Shown here piece after piece: positions 63,210 to 64,000 of a DNA stretch of 64,000 nucleotides (the first letter of the stretch is position 1; every line of letters begins with the position of its first letter). The stretch covers positions 496,001-560,000 of the forward strand of contig NZ_QJSR01000002.1 of the NCBI RefSeq assembly GCF_003217095.1, read 5' to 3'. The translations under genes and the position numbers were made by a program. Origin of the DNA: Rhizobium sp. PP-CC-3A-592. GTDB taxonomy: Bacteria; Pseudomonadota; Alphaproteobacteria; Rhizobiales; Rhizobiaceae. The notes beneath the pieces were generated by a model. The model searched no databases. It saw only the letters and a program-made list of their open reading frames with translations, and was not told where the DNA came from.

Positions 63210-63213
63210 GCCG

Positions 63214-64000
<787 letters not shown>

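Overview
The window looks like a chromosomal segment of an alphaproteobacterium of the Rhizobiaceae (Rhizobium/Agrobacterium/Ensifer/Shinella group). The support is the high GC content, an alphaproteobacterial RNase P RNA, RirA-type iron boxes (TGA-N9-TCA), a CtrA-type box, a RIME1-like intergenic repeat, the betaine-lipid pair btaA/btaB, a PPi-type phosphofructokinase and a dcw cluster opening with mraZ. I see no phage, transposase, tRNA, rRNA operon or CRISPR array.

Layout. 1-5.8 kb: end of a flavin oxidoreductase gene, a vWA (DUF1194) protein, a glucoamylase-like protein, then a cobalamin-riboswitch-controlled cobalt transporter (cbtB, only 58 codons, and cbtA), a START-domain protein, a small membrane protein and a YciE/YciF ferritin-like protein. 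5.8-10.1 kb: a siderophore operon (TonB-dependent receptor, fhuF, binding protein) preceded by two RirA-type boxes, one inside a perfect 18-bp hairpin. 10.1-12 kb: exported single-Cys MsrA and ribH2 behind an FMN riboswitch.

12-27.2 kb: an ABC importer with an RpiR regulator, followed by an N-formylglutamate amidohydrolase-like hydrolase, an APC permease, a glutamine-synthetase-like ligase, an aldehyde dehydrogenase, an iron-type alcohol dehydrogenase and a PuuB-like flavin oxidase. Together they suggest uptake and breakdown of an amine or amino alcohol through gamma-glutamylated intermediates. A two-gene PIN toxin/HTH antitoxin module and an orphan ParA with a CtrA box are embedded in this stretch.

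27-54.5 kb: mainly cell-envelope and housekeeping genes. These are L,D-transpeptidase, MltB, GH25 lysozyme, two SLT transglycosylases, an amidase, betaine lipid synthesis, a GGDEF/EAL protein, EttA, an ArsR-methyltransferase fusion with metF, PPi-phosphofructokinase and a DjlA-like protein. There is also a ribonuclease T2-like protein that has lost its catalytic residues.

54.5-64 kb: rnpB, then the dcw cluster (mraZ, rsmH, ftsL, ftsI, murE, murF, mraY, murD running off the end). Four CCCA repeats at exact 10-bp spacing overlap a candidate promoter and fit an MraZ operator. Functions are read from sequence motifs and family knowledge; no database search was run.
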